The notes beneath the pieces are model-generated. The model worked only from the letters and a program-made list of their open reading frames with translations, had not been told where the DNA came from and made no database searches. From Streptosporangiaceae bacterium (lineage in GTDB: Bacteria; Actinomycetota; Actinomycetes; Streptosporangiales; Streptosporangiaceae): a stretch of DNA of 43,247 nt. Made by a program: the position numbers and the translations under genes. Positions 15,736 through 22,981 of the stretch are shown here, one piece after another. The first letter of the stretch is position 1. Each line of letters begins with the position of its first letter. The stretch is taken from NCBI GenBank assembly GCA_025934375.1, contig JAICYD010000054.1:1-43247 (forward strand), given 5' to 3'.

Positions 15736-17175
15736 GTGCGTTTTCTTCACGGCGTGCAGCCGTCTACGGACCTGACCTACAGCGACGTCTTCATGGTGCC
15801 CGGCCGGTCCTCGGTCGGTTCCCGCCTTGAAGTCGACCTCGCGACGCGAGACGGAAGCGGCGCCACGATCCCGCTCGTCGCCGCCAACATGACCGCCGTC
15901 TCCGGCCGCCGGATGGCGGAGACCATCGCTCGCCGCGGCGGGCTGGCGATCTTGCCGCAAGACATCCCCGCGGACGTGGTCGCCGAGGTCATCACCTGGG
16001 TCAAGACCCGCGACCTGGTCGTCGACACGGCCCTCACGCTGGCGCCCACCTCGACCGTCGGCGACGCGCTCGCGCTGTTGCCCAAGCGGGCGCACGGCGC
16101 GGTCATCGTCGTTGATGGCGGCCAGGCGCCCGTCGGCGTGGTCACCGAGGCCGACTGCGCCGGCGTGGACCGGTTCGCCCAGCTGCACACGGTCATGTCG
16201 GCCGACCCGGTCACGCTGCCCGCCGGGACGGCCCCCGCGCGGGCGTTCGACCTGCTCCACGAGGGGCGGCACCGGCTCGCGCCGGTCGTGTCCCCGGCGG
16301 GCGAGTGCACCGGGATCTTGACCAGGACCGGGGCGTTGCGGGCCACCTTGTACTCCCCCGCCGTCGACGGCGAGGGCCGGCTGCGGGTCGGGGCGGCGGT
16401 CGGTGTCAACGGTGACGTCGCCAAGAAGGCCAAGCTGCTGCTCGACGCGGGCGTCGACATCCTGGTCGTGGACACCGCCCACGGGCATCAGGACAAGATG
16501 CTGGCGGCGCTGCGCGCGGTGCGCTCGCTGTCGCCCGCCGTCCCCATAGTGGCCGGCAACGTCGTCACCGCGGCCGGGGCCGCCGACCTGGTGTCGGCGG
16601 GCGCGGACGTGGTGAAGGTCGGCGTCGGTCCGGGCGCGATGTGCACCACCCGGATGATGACCGGCGTCGGCCGGCCGCAGTTCTCGGCGGTCATGGAGTG
16701 CGCCGCCGAGGCGGCCCGGCTGGGGGCGCACGTCTGGGCCGACGGCGGGGTCCGGCATCCCCGCGACGTCGCCCTGGGGCTGGCGGCGGGGGCGTCGGCG
16801 GTGATGATCGGCTCGTGGTTCGCGGGCACGTACGAGTCGCCCGGCGACGCCTTCCGCTCCCCGGACGGGCGGCTGTACAAGGAGAGCTTCGGGATGGCCT
16901 CGGCTCGCGCGGTCCGGCTGCGCTCGGCCGGGGATTCCGCCTATGAGCGCGCCCGCAAGGAGCTGTTCGAGGAGGGCATCTCCTCGGCCCGGATGTACCT
17001 GGACCCGCAGCGGCCGGGCGTGGAGGACCTGCTCGACATGATCGTCGCCGGCGTGCGCAGCTCGTGCACCTACGCCGGCGCGCGGGACCTGGCCTCGTTC
17101 GCCGCCAACGCGGTCGTCGGGATCCAGAGCGCCTCCGGCTACACCGAGGGCATGCCGGTCCCGACCAGCTGGTAG
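15736..17175 (+). CDS. guaB1: GuaB1-family IMP dehydrogenase/GMP reductase paralogue
   Basis: A 479-aa (beta/alpha)8 barrel of the IMPDH/GMPR superfamily with an inserted CBS pair (~95-205: MSADPVTLPAGTAP, RLAPVVSPAGECTGILTR). NAD/phosphate and catalytic regions are clear: VDTAHGH (245-251), AGNVVTAAGA, and GVGPGAMCTTRMMTGVG with the thioimidate Cys303. The final SSCTYAGARDL fits the family. Actinobacteria carry this GuaB1 type beside true IMPDH (GuaB2), and the mycobacterial protein has been reported to act as a GMP reductase, so GMP to IMP recycling is the likelier role. GTG 15736 is taken as the start since VRFLHG-like N-termini are usual. There is no operon partner. Confidence 0.92.
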   Translation: MRFLHGVQPSTDLTYSDVFMVPGRSSVGSRLEVDLATRDGSGATIPLVAANMTAVSGRRMAETIARRGGLAILPQDIPADVVAEVITWVKTRDLVVDTALTLAPTSTVGDALALLPKRAHGAVIVVDGGQAPVGVVTEADCAGVDRFAQLHTVMSADPVTLPAGTAPARAFDLLHEGRHRLAPVVSPAGECTGILTRTGALRATLYSPAVDGEGRLRVGAAVGVNGDVAKKAKLLLDAGVDILVVDTAHGHQDKMLAALRAVRSLSPAVPIVAGNVVTAAGAADLVSAGADVVKVGVGPGAMCTTRMMTGVGRPQFSAVMECAAEAARLGAHVWADGGVRHPRDVALGLAAGASAVMIGSWFAGTYESPGDAFRSPDGRLYKESFGMASARAVRLRSAGDSAYERARKELFEEGISSARMYLDPQRPGVEDLLDMIVAGVRSSCTYAGARDLASFAANAVVGIQSASGYTEGMPVPTSW

Positions 17176-17376
17176 GGACGCAATTACCCCTCCCCCGGAT
17201 TGCGCGGAATCGGCATTATAGGGTGCACTGAAATATTTTGCGCCCGCCATTTCAGTCAGGGATCCCTTAAGTAGCCTTTGCCGGCTAGCCGGCCAGCCTG
17301 GCCTATTGCTAGGTTCGGAATCCGCGGTGCAATAGAAAGGCCGCGCCGAAGCAAGGCTAACGGCAACGAGGGGGGC

Positions 17377-17403
17377 ATGTTCAGTTTACGCGAAATCGCC
17401 TGA
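17377..17403 (+). other. Eight-codon open frame with strong ribosome site, upstream of the secreted-protein gene
   Basis: GAGGGGGG lies directly before ATG 17377, which reads MFSLREIA and stops at 17401-17403, nine nt before GTG 17412. Read one frame over, the same DNA encodes NRLRLG running straight into the hydrophobic signal sequence of the next gene. Either this is a translated leader that couples to the next start, or a one-base indel has cut off the real N-terminus (MFSL-type start plus RNRLRLG n-region). Confidence 0.4.
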
Positions 17404-17411
17404 GGCTAGGC

Positions 17412-18044
17412 GTGGCGGCGGGGGCCGTTGTGCTCGCTGGCGCCGCCAGCCTGACCTTCGCGGCGGCTTCCGCACACGGCACCGGAGGCCAGCCGGCCGC
17501 GAATCGCCAGGTGATCGAGGACCTGGCGTTCCATCAGGTCAACCAGCTGCCAATCCTGGCAGCTGACTACAAAACCGGAAGCTGTCGTGGCATTCCAGCG
17601 GGCGACGACGGCTGGCACTTCGTTTTCCCCGATGGCGTCTTCGTCTCGGTGACCGCCCATTTCCTGGTGGATGGGGAAGTAATCGTCAAGGTGCCTGTGA
17701 TTCGTAGCGATAACCCCAAGCAGGCGGATGTCGCGACCCCTGCCGGGGCGAAGCTGGTAGCCGCCTCGGCACGGGGGATCTTCGATACGCCTGGGTCCCA
17801 TGGGAACCACGAGAGTTTCAACCTCTCCAACACCTGCCCGGCTGGGGCGCCTCCCGTGGAGCCCACCGAGGAGCCCCCACCGAGTGCTGTCCATGCACGG
17901 AAGAGTGTCGCTGGGCATGGCCGGCGGTGGACCCGTACGGCCACCGCCGGCCATGCCCTGGCCGCAAGCCGGGCTCCCGTTCCCGGGGCCGACCGTCTTG
18001 CCGGACGCCACGACGTTCACCCGCCTGGCTGGCTTGCCGGCTGA
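17412..18044 (+). CDS. Secreted hypothetical protein, possibly the 5' part of a frameshifted gene
   Basis: As annotated, 210 aa starting at GTG 17412 (GAGG six nt upstream). It opens with a hydrophobic signal-like stretch AAGAVVLAGAASLTFAAASAHG that lacks the usual positive n-region. Residues ~30-140 form an unrecognised domain (QLPILAADYK, DGWHFVFPDGVFVSVTAHFL, FDTPGSHGNHESFNLSNTC) and a Pro/Glu linker PPVEPTEEPPPS ends the convincing part. After ~17880 this frame turns His/Arg-rich and its third-position G+C falls to about 67%, while the +1 frame rises to about 85% and encodes the L,D-transpeptidase. So the C-terminal ~55 residues are probably not genuine. Confidence 0.55.
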   Translation: MAAGAVVLAGAASLTFAAASAHGTGGQPAANRQVIEDLAFHQVNQLPILAADYKTGSCRGIPAGDDGWHFVFPDGVFVSVTAHFLVDGEVIVKVPVIRSDNPKQADVATPAGAKLVAASARGIFDTPGSHGNHESFNLSNTCPAGAPPVEPTEEPPPSAVHARKSVAGHGRRWTRTATAGHALAASRAPVPGADRLAGRHDVHPPGWLAG

Positions 18045-18660
18045 CCCTCACCCGTTCGCGGTGACTGGCGGGCAGGTCGTTCATCCGTTGACGCAGGAGC
18101 CTGTCTACGCCGTGCCGGGCGGGCTGCCCGTCGCGCTGTTGCCCGTCGCCGAACTGGGCGAGCCCACGTGGGTCCCGGTCATCCAGGCCCGGCCGGGATG
18201 GGCGCGCGTGCTGTTGCCCAGTCGGCCGAACCACGTGACGGGCTGGCTCTCGCTCAGCGGGGCCGACGCGAGCCAATTCGTCGTGCGCAGGACCGCGTAC
18301 CTGATCCGGGTCGACCTCGCCAGGGACAAGCTCACCGTCACCGAGAACGGCCACTCCCTGGGGTCATGGACGGTCGCCGTCGGCGCGACGCGGACGCCGA
18401 CCCCGGCCGGCCGGACCTTCCTGCTGGCCTCCATTGACCCGCTGCGCCCGACGTTCAGCCCGGTCATCTTGCCGCTGGGCACGCATTCGAACACCCTGGA
18501 CTCCTACGCCGGCGGTCCCGGCACGGTGGGCTTGCACGGCTGGCCGGACCCGTCGGTGTTCGGTCACCCGGTAAGCCATGGCTGCGTGCGGGTGCCCGCG
18601 CAGGCGCTGCGCGTGCTGTCACGGGCTCCGCTCGGCACCCTCGTCTTGATCATGGGATGA
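17893..18660 (+). CDS. L,D-transpeptidase (YkuD domain), start uncertain
   Basis: About 255 aa from ATG 17893 (ATG 17917 and 17953 are alternatives). Residues ~68-122 look like an SH3-type module (PVYAVPGGLPVALLPV, WARVLLPSRPNHVTGWL). The YkuD domain follows (~135-255) with YLIRVDLARDKLTV, GRTFLLASI and the catalytic set His215 plus SHGCVR (228-233, nucleophile Cys231). It should form 3-3 crosslinks in peptidoglycan. No signal peptide or lipobox precedes the domain, which is unusual because substrate and family are extracytoplasmic. The upstream overlapping gene does have a signal, supporting one original gene split by a frameshift near the C5 run at 17874-17878. Confidence 0.78.
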   Translation: MHGRVSLGMAGGGPVRPPPAMPWPQAGLPFPGPTVLPDATTFTRLAGLPADPHPFAVTGGQVVHPLTQEPVYAVPGGLPVALLPVAELGEPTWVPVIQARPGWARVLLPSRPNHVTGWLSLSGADASQFVVRRTAYLIRVDLARDKLTVTENGHSLGSWTVAVGATRTPTPAGRTFLLASIDPLRPTFSPVILPLGTHSNTLDSYAGGPGTVGLHGWPDPSVFGHPVSHGCVRVPAQALRVLSRAPLGTLVLIMG

Positions 18661-18720
18661 ACCTGGGCACCGGGCCCACGCGATCCAAGGCGGGCGGGCT
18701 GGCCTGTTAGGGTTACGTAG

Positions 18721-19671
18721 ATGACGGCGTCAGTCTGGGATCCGGCTCCGCTGCCCGCCTGGTCGCCGGTGCGACGGCGACTGCGCGAGGACCCTGAGGT
18801 CTTGACCTTGCTCGGGGACGCGCTGCGGGCGCACCCGCAGGCCGCCGGGCACCTGGAAGGCCTTGCCGAGTTCAGGCCGGCCCGCCCGTCGTATTCCACC
18901 TGGTTCGCCGGTACCTGGCAGCCGGACGGCGTCGAGGTGCTGGTCAAGCTCAACGTCACCGCGGTAGAGCGGTTCTGGATGACGACCGTGTCCGCGGGCA
19001 CCGCCGGCGTCGTAGCGCCGGTGCTCGCAACCGACCGCGCGCTGGGCGACGTTGACGTGCCCTGGCTGGCGATGGAGCGCCTGCCCTACCGGTGGGAACC
19101 GTCGTGGGGTAAGGACGGGTACACGGCGCTGCTGGTGGCCGCCGCGCGCTTCCAGGAGTTCGCCTCCGGAGTCCAGGGCGGCCCGGTGAACGAGGACAGC
19201 GTCCGCACCATCTGGCGCATGGCCGTCGGCGGGCGCGACCTTTGTCCCGACGCCGAGGCGCTGATCCGGAACCTGCCCCGGGACTGGGCCTACGTCGCCA
19301 GGATGGCACCGCCAGAGGTGCTGTTCGGGGACCTGCACTTCGGAAACGCCGCCTTCCGCACCCCGCCACCCGACCCGCAGGCGGTGCTGTTCGACCCCAT
19401 TCCCCGCCGCCAGCCGTGGCCGTACGAGCCAGCCTACCTGGAGGTCATGTCCGGGGGGTCGGCCCTCGTGCGCGAGATGGCCGCGATCCGCCGCAAGCAG
19501 GGGCGGCCAACCTGCGAGCCCGATGAGGTGGACCGGGTCGCCGCGCTGTACTGCGGCTGGATGGCGCTGACGGCCTGGGGGATACAGCCCGGCAGGCGCG
19601 ATGACCGGGCCCGGCGGGAGCGGCTGACCACCTACGTGCGCAACGCCGCCCGCCTCAAGTTCAAGCGATAG
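18721..19671 (+). CDS. APH-like (aminoglycoside phosphotransferase fold) protein
   Basis: A 316-aa cytosolic protein. VEVLVKLNVT near 71-80 resembles the nucleotide-lysine strand. LFGDLHFGNAAF (201-212) matches the APH/choline-kinase Brenner motif (HGDxxxxN, with Phe replacing His), and VLFDPIPR (222-229) supplies the metal-binding Asp (Asp225, usually D-x-D/W). Substrate is unknown; such proteins include antibiotic, homoserine and sugar kinases, and no resistance role should be assumed. TAGGGT (18708-18713) lies seven nt before ATG 18721, so the mRNA is probably leaderless. It is convergent with the alpha/beta hydrolase. Confidence 0.72.
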   Translation: MTASVWDPAPLPAWSPVRRRLREDPEVLTLLGDALRAHPQAAGHLEGLAEFRPARPSYSTWFAGTWQPDGVEVLVKLNVTAVERFWMTTVSAGTAGVVAPVLATDRALGDVDVPWLAMERLPYRWEPSWGKDGYTALLVAAARFQEFASGVQGGPVNEDSVRTIWRMAVGGRDLCPDAEALIRNLPRDWAYVARMAPPEVLFGDLHFGNAAFRTPPPDPQAVLFDPIPRRQPWPYEPAYLEVMSGGSALVREMAAIRRKQGRPTCEPDEVDRVAALYCGWMALTAWGIQPGRRDDRARRERLTTYVRNAARLKFKR

Positions 19672-19675
19672 GAAT

Positions 19676-20455
19676 TCAGGCGGACCTCTCGGCCGCCGCG
19701 CCGTGACTGGCCACGGCCTCGGACACCCAGGCCGCGATGCGGTCCGACATGGCGTCGTCCATCGCGCGCTCGGCATGGCCGAAGCCGGGCAGCAGCCACA
19801 GTTCCTTGGGCTCGCGGGCGCCCTCGTAGAGCTCGCGGCCGTGCTCTTGCGGGAAGTACAGGTCCTTGTCGCCGTGCACGATCAGCACCGGGACCGGGGA
19901 GATCTTGGCGGCCGCCTCGGCTGGCGGGATGGGAAGCTGGTTCCACCCGCCGCTGGCGATGCGCGTGCTGAGGAACTGCCGGGCGAACAGGCGGCCCAGG
20001 CGCCACTCCGCCGCCCGGTGCACCCGGCGCATCGGCAAGGTCCCCCGGTAGTACCAGTGGCCCGGGCCGCTGACGGAGACAACGGCGTCAGTGCCGCCGA
20101 GCAGCCCCGCCTGCCTGAGCGCGACCGAGCCGCCCATCGAGAACCCGACGGTCGCGATCCGCTCGTAGCCGAGTTCCCGGGCGTACTGGACCGCCACGTC
20201 GAGATCGTAAATCTCCTTGTCCCCCAGCGTCGACTGGCCGCCAGAGCGCCCGTGGCCGCGGAAGTCAAAGCTCACCACGCCCGCCCTGGCGTTGAACCGC
20301 TTGGCGATCCGCCACACCATTGGCTTTTGCCACGACTGGGTGAACCCGTGCGCCATGACGATGGCCAGCCCGGGCTGCCCGGGCATGTGCACGGTGTCGA
20401 TGGGGACGCCGTCCTGCGTCACCAGTGTGGCAGTCGTGACGACAGGTCTCACCAT
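19676..20455 (-). CDS. Alpha/beta hydrolase
   Basis: A 259-aa serine hydrolase. Oxyanion region MAHGFTQSW (35-42), SFDFRGHGRSGG, nucleophile elbow GFSMGGS (Ser107), acid VHGDKDLYF (Asp196 or Asp198) and base GFGHAE (His227) are all present. The cap is small. Natural substrate unknown; the overall pattern resembles esterase/lipase-type dienelactone-hydrolase-like proteins. No signal peptide. The start at ATG 20455 has GGAG too close, so GTG 20452 is equally possible. It lies downstream of amt in the same direction but is separated by a strong hairpin, so it is probably an independent unit. Confidence 0.87.
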   Translation of the reverse strand: MVRPVVTTATLVTQDGVPIDTVHMPGQPGLAIVMAHGFTQSWQKPMVWRIAKRFNARAGVVSFDFRGHGRSGGQSTLGDKEIYDLDVAVQYARELGYERIATVGFSMGGSVALRQAGLLGGTDAVVSVSGPGHWYYRGTLPMRRVHRAAEWRLGRLFARQFLSTRIASGGWNQLPIPPAEAAAKISPVPVLIVHGDKDLYFPQEHGRELYEGAREPKELWLLPGFGHAERAMDDAMSDRIAAWVSEAVASHGAAAERSA

Positions 20456-20515
20456 GCTCCATTCGCTCCGGGCTCATCTTCCAGCATAGTTCGGCCCGGC
20501 GGATTGGAAGCCCGG

Positions 20516-20556
20516 CTTGGCCCCGGGCGAGCGGGTCCTGCTCGCCCGGGGCCAAG
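20516..20556 (-). terminator. Strong hairpin terminator downstream of amt
   Basis: A perfect 17-bp stem (arms 20516-20532 and 20540-20556) with a 7-nt loop, 26 nt after the amt stop. It has no T-run, matching the hairpin-only terminators common in actinomycetes. It separates amt from the alpha/beta hydrolase gene. Confidence 0.75.
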
Positions 20557-20581
20557 GGTGAAAGGGGGGGCAGCCTCCCCG

Positions 20582-22012
20582 TCACTCTTCGGTTGTCGAC
20601 ACCTTTTCGGGACGGTGCGGCTGCTGGGTCGACGGAGAGGCCTCGGCCTCAGCGGTGGCCGACAGGAACGCCACCTCCGGGAACGCTTCCTCGCCATGGA
20701 TCGCGACGTCGCCGACTTCCAGGATCGCGTCGTCCATGCGGAGCTTGATCCGCAGCACGTACTTGATGAAGTAGAGGATGACGGCGGTCACGAGCGCGTC
20801 CCAGATGATGACCGTCAGCGCGGCGCCCGCCTGAATGGCCACCTGCTTCGGATGGCCATAGAACAGGCCGGTGGCCGTGAAGAGCGGCGTCTTGCCGTCC
20901 TTCGCGAAGTAGACGACGATGTTCGGGTCAGCGAGCAGGCCGACCAGCAGGCCGCCGAACAGGCCGGCGATGCCGTGGGTGTACACGACGCCGAGCGCGT
21001 CGTCGACCTTGTTGAACGGCCAGACGTACTTCGGCAGGGTGTACCAGGCGGTCCAGACGATCGCCGAGCAGACCAGGCCGATGACGATCGCGCCCACGCC
21101 GTTGACGTAGCCGGCCGCCGGGGTGATGCCGACCAGGCCGCATATCATGCCGTTGAGCGCGCCGAGGAAGGTCGGCTTCTTCTCCGAGGAGAACACCCAG
21201 TCCATGATGATCCAGGTCATCATGGCGACGGCGGTCGCGAGGTTGGTGTTGAGCACCGCCGCCGCGGCGTCGGAGCCGGCCACGTACGGGTCGCCGCCGT
21301 TGAAGCCGTTCCAGCCCAGCCACAAAATGCCGGCGCCGATGGCCACCATCATCAGGTTGCTCGGGATCGCCTTCTGGCGGTCCCGAGTCAGGCGCGGGCC
21401 GACGATCGCGGCGGCCACGAAGCCGGAGGTGCCGGCGGCCAGGTGGATGACGTAACCACCGGAGAAGTCCAGGGCGCCCTGGTGGGCCCACCAGCCGCCG
21501 CCCCACAGCAGGAACGCGTTGACGCAGTAGGCGAAGGTGATCCACAGCGGGACGAAGATGAGCCACACCTTGAAGCTGATCCGGCCGAGGACGCTGCCGA
21601 TGAACAGGATGGGGGTAATCGCCGCGAAGACGAACTGGAAGTACTCGACCGCCGCGCCCGGCAGGTTGAACCCGGTGGCGCCCGTCGTGGACAGCACCGG
21701 CATGCCCGGGTCGACAAGCGGGATGCTCGCCTGCCCGGTCTCAGCCCCCGCCCCCAAGATGGTGCGCGGATCGCCGATGAAGGTTTTAAGCAGCGGGGTA
21801 CCGAAGCCGAGCTTGAAGCCGTACAGGACCCACACGATCAACACTAGGCAGAAGGTGGAGAACACCATCATCATGGTGTTCATGATCCATTTCTTCTGCA
21901 CTAGGCCGCCGTAGAGCACGGCCAGGGCCGGAATGGACATAAGCCCGACCAGCGTGCCCGCTGTGAGCTGCCAGGCTGTATCGCCGCTCCCGGCCATCCA
22001 GTATGGATACAT
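20582..22012 (-). CDS. amt: Ammonium transporter (Amt family)
   Basis: A 476-aa, 11-helix ammonium channel. Conserved features: LVQKKWIMNTMMM after helix 1, Asp182 and His190 in LDFSGGYVIHLAAGTSG, LGWNGFNGG, and the second pore histidine His346 in YTHGIAG. A ~65-residue cytosolic tail follows (RMDDAILEVGDVAIHGEEAFP, then Ser/Thr/Glu-rich), containing the region that contacts P-II proteins. ATG 22012 has GGAGGAG eight nt upstream. In many actinomycetes amtB is followed by glnK and glnD; here a terminator and an unrelated hydrolase follow, so the regulator must be encoded elsewhere. A putative GlnR site lies ~130 nt upstream. Confidence 0.96.
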   Translation of the reverse strand: MYPYWMAGSGDTAWQLTAGTLVGLMSIPALAVLYGGLVQKKWIMNTMMMVFSTFCLVLIVWVLYGFKLGFGTPLLKTFIGDPRTILGAGAETGQASIPLVDPGMPVLSTTGATGFNLPGAAVEYFQFVFAAITPILFIGSVLGRISFKVWLIFVPLWITFAYCVNAFLLWGGGWWAHQGALDFSGGYVIHLAAGTSGFVAAAIVGPRLTRDRQKAIPSNLMMVAIGAGILWLGWNGFNGGDPYVAGSDAAAAVLNTNLATAVAMMTWIIMDWVFSSEKKPTFLGALNGMICGLVGITPAAGYVNGVGAIVIGLVCSAIVWTAWYTLPKYVWPFNKVDDALGVVYTHGIAGLFGGLLVGLLADPNIVVYFAKDGKTPLFTATGLFYGHPKQVAIQAGAALTVIIWDALVTAVILYFIKYVLRIKLRMDDAILEVGDVAIHGEEAFPEVAFLSATAEAEASPSTQQPHRPEKVSTTEE

Positions 22013-22140
22013 CTAGAACACTCCTCCAGGGACTTGCCTGTGAAAGAGCATGTCGGGGACCAGGGCCGCCCCCCGGGCTTGCTGGCGCGCCCGGCCGCTC
22101 CGCCTGCGTGCATGCAACGGTTAATGTTTCCCATGGGGGG

Positions 22141-22179
22141 GTTTCGGCGGCATTTCCCGTTTGTTACGCCGCCGGTAAC
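22141..22179 (-). promoter_or_regulatory. Putative GlnR operator upstream of amt
   Basis: On the minus strand: GTTAC (22179-22175), 7 nt, GTAAC (22167-22163), 6 nt, GAAAT (22156-22152), 6 nt, GAAAC (22145-22141). GTAAC-n6-GAAAT is one mismatch from the published actinomycete GlnR box (gTnAc-n6-GaAAc), and the further half-sites keep nearly the same 11-bp phasing. A GAAAC also occurs at ~22126-22130. Location upstream of an ammonium transporter makes nitrogen control likely, but binding is inferred. Confidence 0.6.
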
Positions 22180-22289
22180 GTGCCTGGCCGCAAGCGCGGC
22201 GATGTTTCACGCGTGTATCGGGGCGGCCGGAAAACAGGTCGCGGTCATTGATTATTGCCCGTCACGCCTATTACGTCCACGGAATCTTG

Positions 22290-22385
22290 TTACCGTGAGG
22301 TTGCCAGTGCGTGACGCGCGGCCAGCCAGCGCCCGCCCAGGCCGTCGGTGGCCCCGGTGACGAGCACGATCTTGCCGTCAAGCAC
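22290..22385 (-). pseudogene. Relic of a short-chain dehydrogenase N-terminus
   Basis: The minus-strand frame from GTG 22385 reads VLDGKIVLVTGATDGLGG and then RWLAARHALATSR before TAA at 22292-22290, 31 aa in all. LDGKIVLVTGATDGLG is the first beta-strand and TGxxxGxG NAD(P)-binding turn of an SDR; everything after helix 1 is missing. The remaining ~230 residues are not present in any frame nearby, so this is a truncated remnant in the amt upstream region. Of the 22013-22477 gap, this relic and the GlnR-like site are the only contents I can name. Confidence 0.7.
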
Positions 22386-22477
22386 GAGGTTCAATCTAGT
22401 GCATGGTCCGGGAGGTGCGGGGAAGCGGTCACCGGGTAAGTACCACCTCACGGGTGGTGCTGGTTAGGGGACCAGCG

Positions 22478-22981
22478 ATGTATTTGGCAGCGAAGGTGAC
22501 AGCGACGCCAGCGGAAACCTGGGCGATCGTCATCGTGGCGGTGATCTGCCTGGCCTTCTGGCTGATCATGGTGGTGGGCATCGCCCCTCGCCCGGACGCC
22601 AGGCAGCGCCACCGGCGCCAGCCCATGGACGCCCCGGTCGCCGGCGGCGTGGAGGTGCCTGTCGCCGGCGGCGTGCACGTCGCCGCGGGCGGCCGCAGCG
22701 TCGCCCCGTCCCGGGATGCTCCCGCGACCGAGATGCCGCATGTGCCGCAGGAACGAGACACCGAGGCACTGGCCACGGGCAGCCTGGCTTCCGAGGGACT
22801 CGGCGCCGATCCCGAGGGGACCGAGGAGACGCGCGACGACCTTCCCCCCGCCGTTCCCGGGCCGCGCGAGGCGGCCCGCCCGGCCGGGGCGTCCCCGATG
22901 GACCTGGGCGGGCCCGCGATGCCCGTGCAGCGCGAGCCGGCCACCGATGAGGCGGCCAGCACCCGGCGACCCGACCGCTAG
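22478..22981 (+). CDS. Single-pass membrane protein with disordered tail
   Basis: 167 aa, not recognised. One transmembrane helix (~residues 15-37, ETWAIVIVAVICLAFWLIMV) is followed by a basic stop-transfer stretch (PRPDARQRHRRQ). A ~125-residue Ala/Pro/Glu/Asp-rich disordered tail contains a short internal duplication (PVAGGVEV / PVAGGVHV). The charge pattern suggests the tail is cytosolic. ATG 22478 has AGGGGA six nt upstream; the frame stays open upstream without coding character. The stop TAG overlaps the stop of the convergent acyl-CoA dehydrogenase (CTAG, 22978-22981). Confidence 0.7.
   Translation: MYLAAKVTATPAETWAIVIVAVICLAFWLIMVVGIAPRPDARQRHRRQPMDAPVAGGVEVPVAGGVHVAAGGRSVAPSRDAPATEMPHVPQERDTEALATGSLASEGLGADPEGTEETRDDLPPAVPGPREAARPAGASPMDLGGPAMPVQREPATDEAASTRRPDR

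Noticed and set aside
22432..22466. ACCACC/GGTGGT hairpin upstream of the single-pass membrane protein as a riboswitch
   Set aside because: Only a 6-bp stem with no recognisable riboswitch core.
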